Origin: Ramlibacter ginsenosidimutans
GTDB lineage: Bacteria > Pseudomonadota > Gammaproteobacteria > Burkholderiales > Burkholderiaceae_C
Length of the DNA: 64,000 nucleotides
Strand: one strand, 5' to 3'
Assembly: GCF_042678185.1 (NCBI RefSeq)
Contig: NZ_JBHUDQ010000006.1
Below the pieces are notes generated by a model, which made no database searches, was not told where the DNA came from, and was given only the letters and a program-made list of their open reading frames with translations. Below are positions 52,386 through 60,803 of this stretch, one piece after another (position 1 is the first letter of the stretch; every line of letters starts with the position of its first letter). The translations under genes were made by a program, and so were the position numbers.

Positions 52386-52414
52386 AGTGTAGGGAGCCCC
52401 CGTGACGATGGAAA
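52386..52414 (-). promoter_or_regulatory. Sigma70-type promoter of the minus acyl-CoA operon
   Basis: On the minus strand TTTCCA (52409-52414) and TACACT (52386-52391) are separated by 17 nt, giving a leader of about 23 nt before the hydratase ATG. A TCGCTTTCC element overlaps the -35 box. The rest of the 235-bp divergent gap is AT-richer around 52490-52515. Confidence 0.55.
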
Positions 52415-52514
52415 GCGACATTTCCGCATGGGCGCGCAGTCGCTTTTGGAATGACGGCCGGCCCGCGCGGCTTCGAAAAAACGACTATGCGCCGATGAAT
52501 AAATATCGCTTTTG
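52411..52514. promoter_or_regulatory. Repeated TCGCTTT elements in the divergent acyl-CoA region
   Basis: TCGCTTTTG occurs at 52440-52448 and again at 52506-52514; an inverted TCGCTTTC lies at 52411-52418. Three copies within about 100 bp between divergent operons suggest binding sites for a shared regulator, possibly one of the two nearby LysR proteins. Assignment is inference. Confidence 0.4.
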
Positions 52515-52591
52515 TCCTTGCGGAAACGCCTTCAACATTCGCCCGCAGATCGAGAGAAGCTTTCCATGAACCCGAACCGGATCCCCGACTG

Positions 52592-53761
52592 ATGGACTTC
52601 GCCATTCCCGACGACCTGCGCGAGCTGCAGGAACGCACGCGCCGCTTCGTCGCCGAGCAGATCCTGCCGCTGGAGCGCGAAGTGCCGCAAGGCGGGCACG
52701 GACCTTCGGCCGAGCTGCGCATGGAACTGGTGGCGCGTGGTCGCGCCGCCGGCCTGCTCACGCCGCACGCTTCGCGCGCGATGGGCGGCCTGGGCCTGAG
52801 CCACTTCGGCAAGGCGTTGGTCTTCGAGGAGGCCGGCTACTCCTGGCTGGGCCCGACCGCGCTCAACATCCACGCGCCCGACGAGGGCAACATCCACCTG
52901 CTGGAAGAAGTCGCCACGCCCGCCCAGAGGGAGCGCTGGCTGAAGCCGCAGGTGGCCGGCCACACGCGCTCGTGCTTCGCGATGACGGAGCCGGAGGGCG
53001 CGGGTGCCGACCCATCGATGCTGCAAACCACCGCGGTGCGCGATGGCGACGAGTACGTCATCAACGGCCGCAAGTGGTTCATTACCGGGGCCGACGGCGC
53101 CGACTACGCGATCGTCATGGCGAAGATGGAAGACGGCTCCGCCACCATGTTCCTCACCGACATGGACCGTCCCGGCATCCGCCTGGAGCGGAACATGGAT
53201 GCGATGGACAGCTGCTTCGCCGGCGGCCACGGCGTGCTCGTCTTCGAGAACCTGCGGGTCCCCGCCGCCGACGTACTGGGCGAGGTGGGGCAGGGCTTCC
53301 GCTACGCGCAGGTGCGCCTGGCACCCGCGCGCCTCACCCACTGCATGCGCTGGCTCGGGCAGGCGCGCCGCGCCCACGACGAGGCCCTCGCTTATGCGCG
53401 CCAGCGCGAAGCGTTCGGCAAGCCGCTGGCGGAGCACGAGGGCGTCGGCTTCATGCTGGCCGACAACGACATCGACCTGCAGACGGCGCGCCTGCACATC
53501 TGGCATACGGCCTGGCTGCTGGATCGCGGCGAGCGCGGCGGCTTCGAATCGAGCCGCGCCAAGGTGGCGTGTTCCGAGGCGGAATGGCGCGTGGTGGACC
53601 GCTGCGTGCAGATCCTGGGCGGCCAGGGCGTCACGGCGGAAAAGCCTGTGATGCGCATCTTCATGGACATGCGCGCCTTCCGCATCTACGACGGCCCGAG
53701 CGAGGTGCACCGCTGGAGCATGGCGCGCAAGCTGGTGCGCGGCGGCGGGGAGCGCGCGTGA
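52592..53761 (+). CDS. Acyl-CoA dehydrogenase, ACAD10/11-LvaC-like
   Basis: 389 aa. Motifs SCFAMTEPEGAGADPSML and EYVINGRKWFITGA in the middle domain, and ARQREAFGKPLAEHEGVGFMLAD and IYDGPSEVHRWSMARKL in the C-terminal domain, are intact. This subgroup includes the dehydrogenase domains of mammalian ACAD10/11 and Pseudomonas LvaC, which work with an APH-type kinase to convert 4-hydroxyacyl-CoA to enoyl-CoA. The kinase gene is two positions downstream. GTGA overlap with the SDR gene. The Shine-Dalgarno sequence is weak. Confidence 0.88.
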   Translation: MDFAIPDDLRELQERTRRFVAEQILPLEREVPQGGHGPSAELRMELVARGRAAGLLTPHASRAMGGLGLSHFGKALVFEEAGYSWLGPTALNIHAPDEGNIHLLEEVATPAQRERWLKPQVAGHTRSCFAMTEPEGAGADPSMLQTTAVRDGDEYVINGRKWFITGADGADYAIVMAKMEDGSATMFLTDMDRPGIRLERNMDAMDSCFAGGHGVLVFENLRVPAADVLGEVGQGFRYAQVRLAPARLTHCMRWLGQARRAHDEALAYARQREAFGKPLAEHEGVGFMLADNDIDLQTARLHIWHTAWLLDRGERGGFESSRAKVACSEAEWRVVDRCVQILGGQGVTAEKPVMRIFMDMRAFRIYDGPSEVHRWSMARKLVRGGGERA

Positions 53762-54528
53762 AGGGCATCGACAGCTTCCGCCTCGACGGCAAGGTCGCGC
53801 TGGTCACCGGAGCGTCCAGTGGCCTGGGCGCGCATTTCGCGCAGCTGCTCGCGTCCGTCGGCGCACGCGTCGTCGTCGCGGCCCGGCGCACGGAGCCCTT
53901 GCAGGCGCTGGTCGACGGCATCCGGACACAGGGCGGGCAGGCGCGCGCCGTCGCGCTGGACGTGACCCGGTCGGCGAGCGTGCGCGCGTGCCTCGACGAG
54001 GTTTGCGCGTGGGGAGCGCCGCAGGTGGTCGTGAACAACGCCGGCGTCACGGTCACGCGTTCGCTCCTGGAGCAGACGGAGGAGGACTTCGACCTCGTGC
54101 TGGACACCAACCTGAAGGGATGCTGGCTGGTGGCCACGGAAGCGGCGCGCCGGATGGTGCAGGCAGGCGAGGGCGGCGCCATCGTCAACGTGGCCTCGAT
54201 CCTCGGCGAGCGCGTGGCCGGCGGCGTGGCGCCGTATGCCATCTCCAAGGCCGCGGTGGTGCAGGCCACCAAGGCGATGGCGCTGGAGCTGGCGCGGCAC
54301 CGCATCCGCGTGAACGCGCTTTTGCCCGGATACATCGTCACCGACCTGAACCGCGAATTCCTCGAAAGCGAGCCCGGGCAGAAGCTGCGCGCGCGCATCC
54401 CGAGCCGGCGCTTCGGCGAGCTGGAGGATCTCGACGGACCGCTGCTGCTGCTCGCGTCGGACGCCGGCAGCGCGATGTCTGGCGCGACCGTCGCCGTGGA
54501 CGGCGCGCACCTGGTGAGTTCGCTGTGA
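53758..54528 (+). CDS. Short-chain dehydrogenase/reductase
   Basis: 256 aa from GTG, overlapping the dehydrogenase stop. Cofactor motif VTGASSGLGAHFA, NNAG at about residue 95, and catalytic Ser-Tyr-Lys (NVASILGERVAGGVAPYAISKAAV). The region after the second strand (VVVAARRTEPL) has the arginine pair that favours NADP(H). By context it could reduce a 4-oxoacyl-CoA to the 4-hydroxy form (LvaD role) or oxidise a 3-hydroxyacyl-CoA. GTGA overlap with the kinase gene. Confidence 0.9.
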   Translation: MKGIDSFRLDGKVALVTGASSGLGAHFAQLLASVGARVVVAARRTEPLQALVDGIRTQGGQARAVALDVTRSASVRACLDEVCAWGAPQVVVNNAGVTVTRSLLEQTEEDFDLVLDTNLKGCWLVATEAARRMVQAGEGGAIVNVASILGERVAGGVAPYAISKAAVVQATKAMALELARHRIRVNALLPGYIVTDLNREFLESEPGQKLRARIPSRRFGELEDLDGPLLLLASDAGSAMSGATVAVDGAHLVSSL

Positions 54529-55541
54529 CCGGCGGCCTGGACGTTCCCGCGCTGCGCGCCTGGTTGCGCGAGCACGATTTCGCCGGCGCAGCCGAACCGC
54601 GGATCGACGCGCTCGCGGGCGGCCAGTCGAACCCGACCTTCCGCATCCGCACCGACCGCGGCGACTTCGTACTGCGCAAGAAGCCGCCGGGCAAGCTGCT
54701 GCCGTCGGCGCATGCGATCGACCGCGAATACCGCGTGATGCACGCGCTGGCGGCCAGCGGCGTGCCCGTCCCGCGCATGCTGGCCTGGTGCGCGGACGAA
54801 GCCGTGACCGGCACGCCATTCTTCCTGATGGAATTCCTGGAGGGCCGCGTGCTCGCCGATCCCGCGTTGCCGCAGTGCCCGCGGGAGGAGCGTTCCGGAA
54901 TCTACCGCGACATGAACCGCGTGATCGCCTGCCTGCATTCCCTGGACGCGGAGGCGCTGGGGCTGTCTTCGTTCGGCAAGCCGGGCAACTACGTGGCGCG
55001 CCAGGTGACGCGCTGGGTGGACCAGTGCGCACGCGCCACGGTTCCCTTGCCCGCCGGAATGCGGGAGCTGATGGCATGGCTGCCGGCGCACGTCCCTGCC
55101 GATGCGCGGACATGCCTCGTGCACGGCGACTACCGCATCGACAACCTGGTGTTCCATCCGAGCGAGCCGAGGGTCATCGGCGTCCTCGATTGGGAGCTGT
55201 CCACGCTCGGCGATCCGCTGGCCGACTTCTCCTACCATTGCATGGCGTGGCGGGTCGCGCCGCAGGTGTGGCGCGGCATGGCCGGCGCGGACCTCGCTGC
55301 GCTGGGCATTCCGGGCGAACGTGAGTACGTCGCCGCCTATGCGAAGGCGACGGGCCTCGCCATCGCGCACTGGGATTTCTACATGGCGTACAACCTGTTC
55401 CGCATGGCGGCGATCCTGCACGGCATCGCGCAGCGCGCCGCCGACGGCACCGCGGCCGCGCACGACGCGGTGGAAGTCGGCGCCCGGGCGGCGCCCCTCG
55501 CAAACCTCGCCCTGGCCATCGTGCAACGCAACGAGGCCTGA
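54525..55541 (+). CDS. APH/ACAD10-type small-molecule kinase
   Basis: 338 aa from GTG. Aminoglycoside-phosphotransferase fold: N-lobe GGQSNPTFRI and VLRKKPPGKLLPSAHAIDREY, catalytic loop LVHGDYRIDNLVFHP (HGD..N), metal-binding IGVLDWELSTLGDPLADFSY. The KKPPGKLLPSAHAIDREY region is typical of the N-terminal kinase domain of ACAD10/11 and of bacterial kinases next to acyl-CoA dehydrogenases, for example LvaA, which phosphorylates 4-hydroxyacyl-CoA. Antibiotic resistance is unlikely given the context. Confidence 0.88.
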   Translation: MTGGLDVPALRAWLREHDFAGAAEPRIDALAGGQSNPTFRIRTDRGDFVLRKKPPGKLLPSAHAIDREYRVMHALAASGVPVPRMLAWCADEAVTGTPFFLMEFLEGRVLADPALPQCPREERSGIYRDMNRVIACLHSLDAEALGLSSFGKPGNYVARQVTRWVDQCARATVPLPAGMRELMAWLPAHVPADARTCLVHGDYRIDNLVFHPSEPRVIGVLDWELSTLGDPLADFSYHCMAWRVAPQVWRGMAGADLAALGIPGEREYVAAYAKATGLAIAHWDFYMAYNLFRMAAILHGIAQRAADGTAAAHDAVEVGARAAPLANLALAIVQRNEA

Positions 55542-55567
55542 CCCTTCACGACACAACGGAGACAACG

Positions 55568-56542
55568 ATGCACTTTTCCTTCCCTTCCTTCCTGCGCGCG
55601 GGCCTCGCGGCCGGCGCCCTCGCGGCGGCAACGGTTGCCCATGCCGCCTGGCCCTCGGACGCGCCGATCACGATCACGGTCGGTTTCGCCCCGGGCGGCG
55701 CCACCGACGTGATGGTTCGCACCCTCGCACCCTTCGTCGCCAAGCACCTCGGCGGCAACGCCAACCTGATCATCCAGAACCGGCCCGGTGCCTCGGGCGA
55801 GGTCGCGATCAATACCGTCATGCGCGCCAAGCCCGACGGCTACTCGCTGGTGGTGGTGAACCTGCCCGGTTATTTCTTCGTGCCGATGTACCGCAAGTCG
55901 TCCTACACGATGCGGGACCTCACGCTGCTCGCGCGCGTGGTGAGCGATCCGACCATCATGGTCGTGCGCAAGGACAGCAAGATCACCGATCTCAAGCAGG
56001 TGCTCGCCGCCCTCAAGGCGAAGCCGAACTCGATCTCCGCAGGGCACAACGGGGTCGGCACGAACGGGCACCTGGCCATGGCGCGGCTGGAAGGCGTGGC
56101 GGGCGTGAAATTCAACGGGATCCCCTACAACGGCACGGCTCAGCAGAAGGTCGCGCTGGGATCCAACACCCTGGACATCGCTTTCCTGGCGGCATCGGAG
56201 ATCCAGGATCCGGAGACCGAGGCGACGCCGGTCCGCCTGCTCGCGCAGTTCTCCAAGAACAAGGTGCAGCGCATCGCGAACGTTCCCACCACGTTCGAGC
56301 TGGGCCTGCCCGTCGAAATGACGGCCGAGCGCGGCCTGGCGGCGCCCAACGGCGTCCCCGCGCCCATCGTGGCGAGGCTGGAGAAGGCCATCCAGGAAGC
56401 CATGAAGGATCCTGAGTACATCAAGGCAGCTCCGAATGACGCGCCCTTCCTGTCCTTCCTGGGCGGCGCGGAATGGACGCGGCAGATCGACCAGGACCGC
56501 AAGGCGTACGAGGCGATCGCCCGGACCGTTTCGAAGGAGTGA
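55568..56542 (+). CDS. Bug/TctC-type periplasmic solute receptor
   Basis: 324 aa. Signal peptide FLRAGLAAGALAAATVAHA, then VGFAPGGATDVMVRTLAP, IIQNRPGASGEVAINTVM and IPYNGTAQQKVALGS. The last gene of the plus acyl-CoA operon, 26 nt after the kinase and followed by a strong terminator. It probably binds the acid that the pathway degrades. No TctA/TctB adjacent. Confidence 0.9.
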   Translation: MHFSFPSFLRAGLAAGALAAATVAHAAWPSDAPITITVGFAPGGATDVMVRTLAPFVAKHLGGNANLIIQNRPGASGEVAINTVMRAKPDGYSLVVVNLPGYFFVPMYRKSSYTMRDLTLLARVVSDPTIMVVRKDSKITDLKQVLAALKAKPNSISAGHNGVGTNGHLAMARLEGVAGVKFNGIPYNGTAQQKVALGSNTLDIAFLAASEIQDPETEATPVRLLAQFSKNKVQRIANVPTTFELGLPVEMTAERGLAAPNGVPAPIVARLEKAIQEAMKDPEYIKAAPNDAPFLSFLGGAEWTRQIDQDRKAYEAIARTVSKE

Positions 56543-56578
56543 TGTTCCGCGCGGCCGCCTTCCATCCGACGCCGTAGG

Positions 56579-56604
56579 GCAGGGCGGCGCATTGGCCGCC
56601 CTGC
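56579..56604 (+). terminator. Intrinsic terminator of the plus acyl-CoA operon
   Basis: A perfect 10-bp stem (GCAGGGCGGC with GCCGCCCTGC) and 6-nt loop, followed 5 nt later by GTTTTCCTT. It lies 36 nt after the receptor stop. Confidence 0.8.
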
Positions 56605-56746
56605 GCCACGTTTTCCTTCCGCTCGCGCGGCCTCGCCGAAGGGCTTCCGCAGCCTGAAACTGGACCGGTTCTTCGCCGGCCATCTGCTTCTTTTGCGCGA
56701 CGCGCAGCGGCCCTAACCTTGCGGGATTGGATCGTTGGGAGCGTAA

Positions 56747-57853
56747 GTGAACCTCGAGGAACCGAAGGCGGAACTGGCCGGCGCCTTCGCCGTCGATGTG
56801 GACGGCTGGCGTGTGATGTGGTCCCCTCAAGCCAGGCGGATCCACGAATTCTCAGCCGATCGCGCGGTGAGCATCTGGGAAGCCCTGGACTTCATCGACC
56901 TGCAGGACCGGCCTCGCGTGTTCGACGCCGCGCTCCAGTGCTTCCGCCTGGGGGAGCCGCTCGACATCGTCGTGGGTCTCACGGCCAGTACGGGACGCCG
57001 CAAGCGCGTGCGGCTCACCGCCTTCCTGGCTTCTCAAGGTCCGGACGGCACGCCTTCGCTGAAAGGGACCATCCAGGAACTCCCCGGTATCAGTCCGGGG
57101 TCCGGCGACTACGACGCCACGGCGCAGCGCCTGCTGTCCGCGCTGCTCGAGTGGGAGATCTTCGGGCGGGCGATTCCGCACGAACTGAAGGCTCCGCTCG
57201 GCATCGCGAACGGGTTCGCCGAAGCCCTGCACGATCGGGAGCGCGGCGCCCTGAGCGACACGGGGCGCTTGTACCTTTCGCGAGTGCTCAATGCGCAGCG
57301 CCAGCTGGGCGACCTGCTCGATGCCTTGCTGCAGTTCTCGCCTCTTGCCACGCGCCCCGTGCAACGCGAGACGGTGGACGTGTCGCAACTCGCATCCGAG
57401 GCCATCGCGTTGCTGCGGTCCCGCGATGCCGATCGCGAGGTGCACGTCGAAATCGAGCAGGGCCTGACGGTTGCAGGCGACCCCGAACTGCTGCGGCTGC
57501 TGCTCTCCAACCTGTTGGGCAACGCCTGGAAATTCACGCAGAGCCGCCCGGATGCCAGGATTTCCCTGCGCTGCCTGCACGGCGCGCAGGGTGCGGTGTA
57601 CTGCGTGCAGGACAACGGCGCCGGTTTCGACATGCGCGATGCGACGCGCCTGTTCACGCCGTTCGAGCGCCTGCACGAACGCCACCACTTCGACGGCAGC
57701 GGCGTGGGCCTCGCCATCGTGCGCAGGGTCGTGGAACGCCATGGCGGCAGCGTCTGGGCCACTTCGTCCCCTGGCCACGGCGCCAGCTTCTTCTTCACGT
57801 TTGCCTCGCACAGCGAGCCTCTGGCCGTCGCGCAGGGACAGGCATACGCATGA
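56747..57853 (+). CDS. Sensor histidine kinase, cytoplasmic PAS-HisKA type
   Basis: 368 aa from GTG at 56747 with GGGAG 5 nt upstream. Residues about 10-110 look like a degenerate PAS domain (DVDGWRVMWSPQARRIHEF). HisKA has the phospho-accepting H145 in AIPHELKAPLGIANG. The ATPase domain shows NLLGNAWKFT, DNGAGFDM and GSGVGLAIVRRVVERHGG. It resembles the kinase half of bacteriophytochromes but lacks GAF/PHY domains. No transmembrane segment and no adjacent response regulator, so it is an orphan kinase. A 69-aa gene overlaps its stop. Confidence 0.9.
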   Translation: MNLEEPKAELAGAFAVDVDGWRVMWSPQARRIHEFSADRAVSIWEALDFIDLQDRPRVFDAALQCFRLGEPLDIVVGLTASTGRRKRVRLTAFLASQGPDGTPSLKGTIQELPGISPGSGDYDATAQRLLSALLEWEIFGRAIPHELKAPLGIANGFAEALHDRERGALSDTGRLYLSRVLNAQRQLGDLLDALLQFSPLATRPVQRETVDVSQLASEAIALLRSRDADREVHVEIEQGLTVAGDPELLRLLLSNLLGNAWKFTQSRPDARISLRCLHGAQGAVYCVQDNGAGFDMRDATRLFTPFERLHERHHFDGSGVGLAIVRRVVERHGGSVWATSSPGHGASFFFTFASHSEPLAVAQGQAYA

Positions 57854-58059
57854 CCACGGTGTACAGGCTCCGCTCGTGGCCGGATCTTCCATCGACCTGG
57901 AGGACGGCACCCCTGTTGCGTACCTTGTCGCGAATGTCCATCGGGCCCATGACGCATGACAGCTTCCTGCATCACTCGCGCATGGCGCCGACTCAAGCGC
58001 AGCGCGTGCTCGAGCAGCTCGTACAGCAGGGCGCCGTGACACGCACGATCGTCGCATGA
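57850..58059 (+). CDS. Small hypothetical protein coupled to the histidine kinase
   Basis: 69 aa, ATGA overlap with the kinase gene. The second half (MTHDSFLHHSRMAPTQAQRVLEQLVQQGAV, read in parts) has the pattern of a short winged-helix segment: helix, turn, recognition-like helix with LEQLVQQGAVTRTIV. No known family recognised. Being coupled to an orphan kinase, it could be a regulatory partner (inference). It ends 60 nt before the MocR-type gene. Confidence 0.55.
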   Translation: MTTVYRLRSWPDLPSTWRTAPLLRTLSRMSIGPMTHDSFLHHSRMAPTQAQRVLEQLVQQGAVTRTIVA

Positions 58060-58119
58060 GTCCCTGCGCTCTGGTCAGAGTGCCGTGGCGGCCGCATACT
58101 GGGCGCAAGGAGGCGGTCG

Positions 58120-59577
58120 ATGACCCTCTACGAGTCGCTTGCGTCGGACCTGGAACTCTCGATTCGCAACGGCACACTCCGCGCCGGCGAGAGGATGCCC
58201 TCCGTGCGGTACACGAGCCGCAGCCGGGGCGTCAGCCTGTCCACGGTGTACCAGGCCTACTACCTCCTTGAAGCGAGAGGATTGATCCGGGCCCGCGAGC
58301 GATCGGGTTACTTCGTTGCACCGGCACAAAAGCTGCCGGGGGAACCTGCGCGTGCGTCCCGGCCGACATCGGAAGCGGTGTCCCTCGACGTCAGCGACCT
58401 GATCCTCCAGATCCTGGAGGGCGCTCGCGTGCACGACGACGCCTGGTTCGCATCCGCCTTTCCGAGTCCGCACCTGTTCCCGCTACCTCGCCTGGCACAG
58501 GCCCTGCAGGTGGCGAGCCGCTCGCTGCGACCGGAGCAGATCCTGCATGACATCACTCCCGGCAGCGCCGAGCTGCGCAGGCAGATCGCGATCCGTTATG
58601 GCGCCGACGGCCTGGCGGTCGATGCGGACGAGGTGATCGTCACCAACGGGGCGCTGGAAGCACTGAACCTCTGCCTGGACGCCGTGACCCGGCCGGGCGA
58701 CGCTGTGGTGATCGAGTGTCCGAGCTTCTACGGCGCGCTGCAGTCGCTCGAGGCGCGCGGCCTGCGCGCCGTGCAGGTCGCCACGCATCCGCGCGATGGA
58801 GTTGAGCTCGACGCCATGGAGGCTGCCATCCTGAGGCACCGGCCCAAGGCCTGCTGGATGATGACGACGTTCCAGAATCCACTCGGTACCTTGATGAATC
58901 CAGAACGCAAGCAGGCGCTGGTGGACCTGCTGGACAGGCACCAGGTGCCGCTGATCGAGGACGACGTCTATGCGGAGCTGTATTTCACCGATCAGCGGCC
59001 CGCGCCTGCAAAGGCCTACGACCGGTCGGGGCTCGTCATGCATTGCTCGTCGTTCTCGAAATCGCTGGCGCCGGGCTTCCGTGTCGGCTGGGTCGCGCCC
59101 GGCCGTTTCGTCTCCGAGGTGACGCGCAAAAAGCTGTCCCTGAATCTGGGCACCTCGCTGCCGGCGCAGCTGGCCCTGGCCGAGTACCTGGCGCACGGGG
59201 GCTTCGACAAGCACCTGCGGCAAATGCGCACCAAGCTCAAGAACCGGCAGGCCACGCTCGCGCAAGCGGTGGCGCGGCAATTCCCCGAGGGCACGACTGC
59301 CACGCAGCCCCAAGGCGGCTACCAGCTGTGGGTGGAGCTACCCGAAGGCTACGATGCCCTGGAGCTGTACTGGCAAGCGGCGCCCCACGGCGTCTGCTTC
59401 GCTCCGGGACCCATGTTCTCACCGACCCGCCTGTTCAGGAACTGCATGCGGCTCAACTACAGCGGCGAGTGCGGTCCGGAACAGGAACAAGGGATCGAGC
59501 TCCTGGGGAAATTGCTGCAGGAGCAAGTCGCCCAGGGCCGCAGCAGGCGCGAGGGCGCCGGGCTGGAGACCGCGTGA
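58120..59577 (+). CDS. MocR-type regulator: GntR winged helix fused to PLP aminotransferase fold
   Basis: 485 aa. The N-terminal GntR helix-turn-helix (about residues 1-70; GERMPSVRYTSRSRGVSLSTVYQAYYLLEARG, read in parts) is followed by a class I aminotransferase-like domain with NPLGTLMNP, IEDDVYAEL and the PLP lysine in SSFSKSLAPGFRVGW. MocR proteins sense PLP or amino compounds and regulate vitamin B6, GABA or taurine genes. Relatives acting as true aminotransferases exist. No obvious target gene is adjacent. Confidence 0.9.
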   Translation: MTLYESLASDLELSIRNGTLRAGERMPSVRYTSRSRGVSLSTVYQAYYLLEARGLIRARERSGYFVAPAQKLPGEPARASRPTSEAVSLDVSDLILQILEGARVHDDAWFASAFPSPHLFPLPRLAQALQVASRSLRPEQILHDITPGSAELRRQIAIRYGADGLAVDADEVIVTNGALEALNLCLDAVTRPGDAVVIECPSFYGALQSLEARGLRAVQVATHPRDGVELDAMEAAILRHRPKACWMMTTFQNPLGTLMNPERKQALVDLLDRHQVPLIEDDVYAELYFTDQRPAPAKAYDRSGLVMHCSSFSKSLAPGFRVGWVAPGRFVSEVTRKKLSLNLGTSLPAQLALAEYLAHGGFDKHLRQMRTKLKNRQATLAQAVARQFPEGTTATQPQGGYQLWVELPEGYDALELYWQAAPHGVCFAPGPMFSPTRLFRNCMRLNYSGECGPEQEQGIELLGKLLQEQVAQGRSRREGAGLETA

Positions 59578-59601
59578 AAGGCGACGATTCGCGGCCGGGT
59601 T

Positions 59602-60765
59602 TCACAGGTCCCGAACCGCCCGCAGAACGTCCCGGAACACACCGAACTGCACGCGGAAAGCCTTGGGGCTGTAGTCCTGGTAATAGCCCGCGGTCACCAC
59701 GACGACGAGATCGAGCTCCGGGACGATGCGGATGGACTGGCCGCCGCGACCGAGCGCGCCTATCCACTGGATCACGCGCCGGTTGGCCCGGGCCCGGCCC
59801 AGCCACCACAGGTAGCCATAGAGTTGATCGTCCGTCGCCTGGATGTTCGCAGCCGTGGAGGCGTCGATCCAGGACCTGGAAACGACCTGGCGGCCGTTCC
59901 AGCGCCCCCCGGCGAGCACGAGTTGTCCGATCCTGGCCATGTCGCGGGGGCGCAAGCGCAATCCGCCGCCAGCGTCCGTATCGCCGCCAACCCGGTTCCA
60001 CTTCGCCGAAGAAATTCCGAGGGGTTCGAACAGGTTGGCACGCGCGAATTCGTCGAGGGGCCGCCCCACAGCCTTGCGAACGACCGCCGACACAAGCGCG
60101 AGCGCGCCGGTGTTGTAATGGAATGCCTGTCCCGGAGGCGTGACCACCGGCAGGCCGAGGACGTAGCGGCACGGGTCCGGCGACAGGTGCATGCGGACCT
60201 CGTCGTTGGCATCGCCGGTGGCCGGAGTGGCCTCGATCCACTGGAGACCCATGGTCATGTCGAGGGCGTGCCGCAGCAGGATGCGATCCTTCTGCGGCGT
60301 GCGCAGGTCCGAGAACTCGGGGAAGAAGCTGAACACCGGTTCGTCGATGCTGCGAACCAGCCCTTGGTCGATCGCGATTCCGAGCGCGAGCGAGGCGACG
60401 CTCTTGGAGACCGACTTCACGTTGTGCAAGGTGGCGGCGTCGAACGTGACATTGGCGATGCGCTCGCCGAAGATGTAGCCGGGGACCTCGTCGAGGCCGG
60501 TGAAGTACCGCTCGAACACCAGCTTCCCTCGGTGGGCAACCAGCACGGCGTGAATGTTCGCGCCCGAGGCCACGAGGCCGTCGGCCATCCTGCACAACGC
60601 AGCCCGGTCAATGAATGTGTCCTCATCCGGGAAGACGACCGGCCAGCCGTCCACTCCCGCCTGCGGAACACCGCAGCTTTCCGGTCGGTCCGCGTACGCG
60701 GGGATCCCGGTGAGCGCGGCAATCGCAGTGCCACCCAGAACGGAAGCAAACCGGCGCCGTTCCAT
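59602..60765 (-). CDS. Exported serine hydrolase, class C beta-lactamase/esterase fold
   Basis: 387 aa. Tat-like signal MERRRFASVLGGTAIAALTGIPAYA. Active-site S118-X-X-K121 (KSVSKSV) and the YxN element in FHYNTGALALV identify the penicillin-binding-like serine hydrolase fold; the third motif (normally KTG/HxG) appears as GRGGQSI. Most relatives are esterases or of unknown substrate, so antibiotic resistance is not indicated. It follows the LuxR gene by 38 nt on the same strand and may be its target or operon partner. Confidence 0.88.
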   Translation of the reverse strand: MERRRFASVLGGTAIAALTGIPAYADRPESCGVPQAGVDGWPVVFPDEDTFIDRAALCRMADGLVASGANIHAVLVAHRGKLVFERYFTGLDEVPGYIFGERIANVTFDAATLHNVKSVSKSVASLALGIAIDQGLVRSIDEPVFSFFPEFSDLRTPQKDRILLRHALDMTMGLQWIEATPATGDANDEVRMHLSPDPCRYVLGLPVVTPPGQAFHYNTGALALVSAVVRKAVGRPLDEFARANLFEPLGISSAKWNRVGGDTDAGGGLRLRPRDMARIGQLVLAGGRWNGRQVVSRSWIDASTAANIQATDDQLYGYLWWLGRARANRRVIQWIGALGRGGQSIRIVPELDLVVVVTAGYYQDYSPKAFRVQFGVFRDVLRAVRDL

Positions 60766-60803
60766 ATCCGCCCCCCTGCTTCATGGGATTGGCCGCCAGC
60801 CGA

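Noticed and set aside
54525..55541. Aminoglycoside resistance gene
   Set aside because: The APH fold is present, but the KKPPGKLLPSAHAIDREY region and the dehydrogenase/SDR neighbours point to an ACAD10/LvaA-type metabolic kinase.
59602..60765. Beta-lactamase resistance gene
   Set aside because: SxxK and YxN are present, but the KTG-like motif is not standard and most such chromosomal proteins are esterases.
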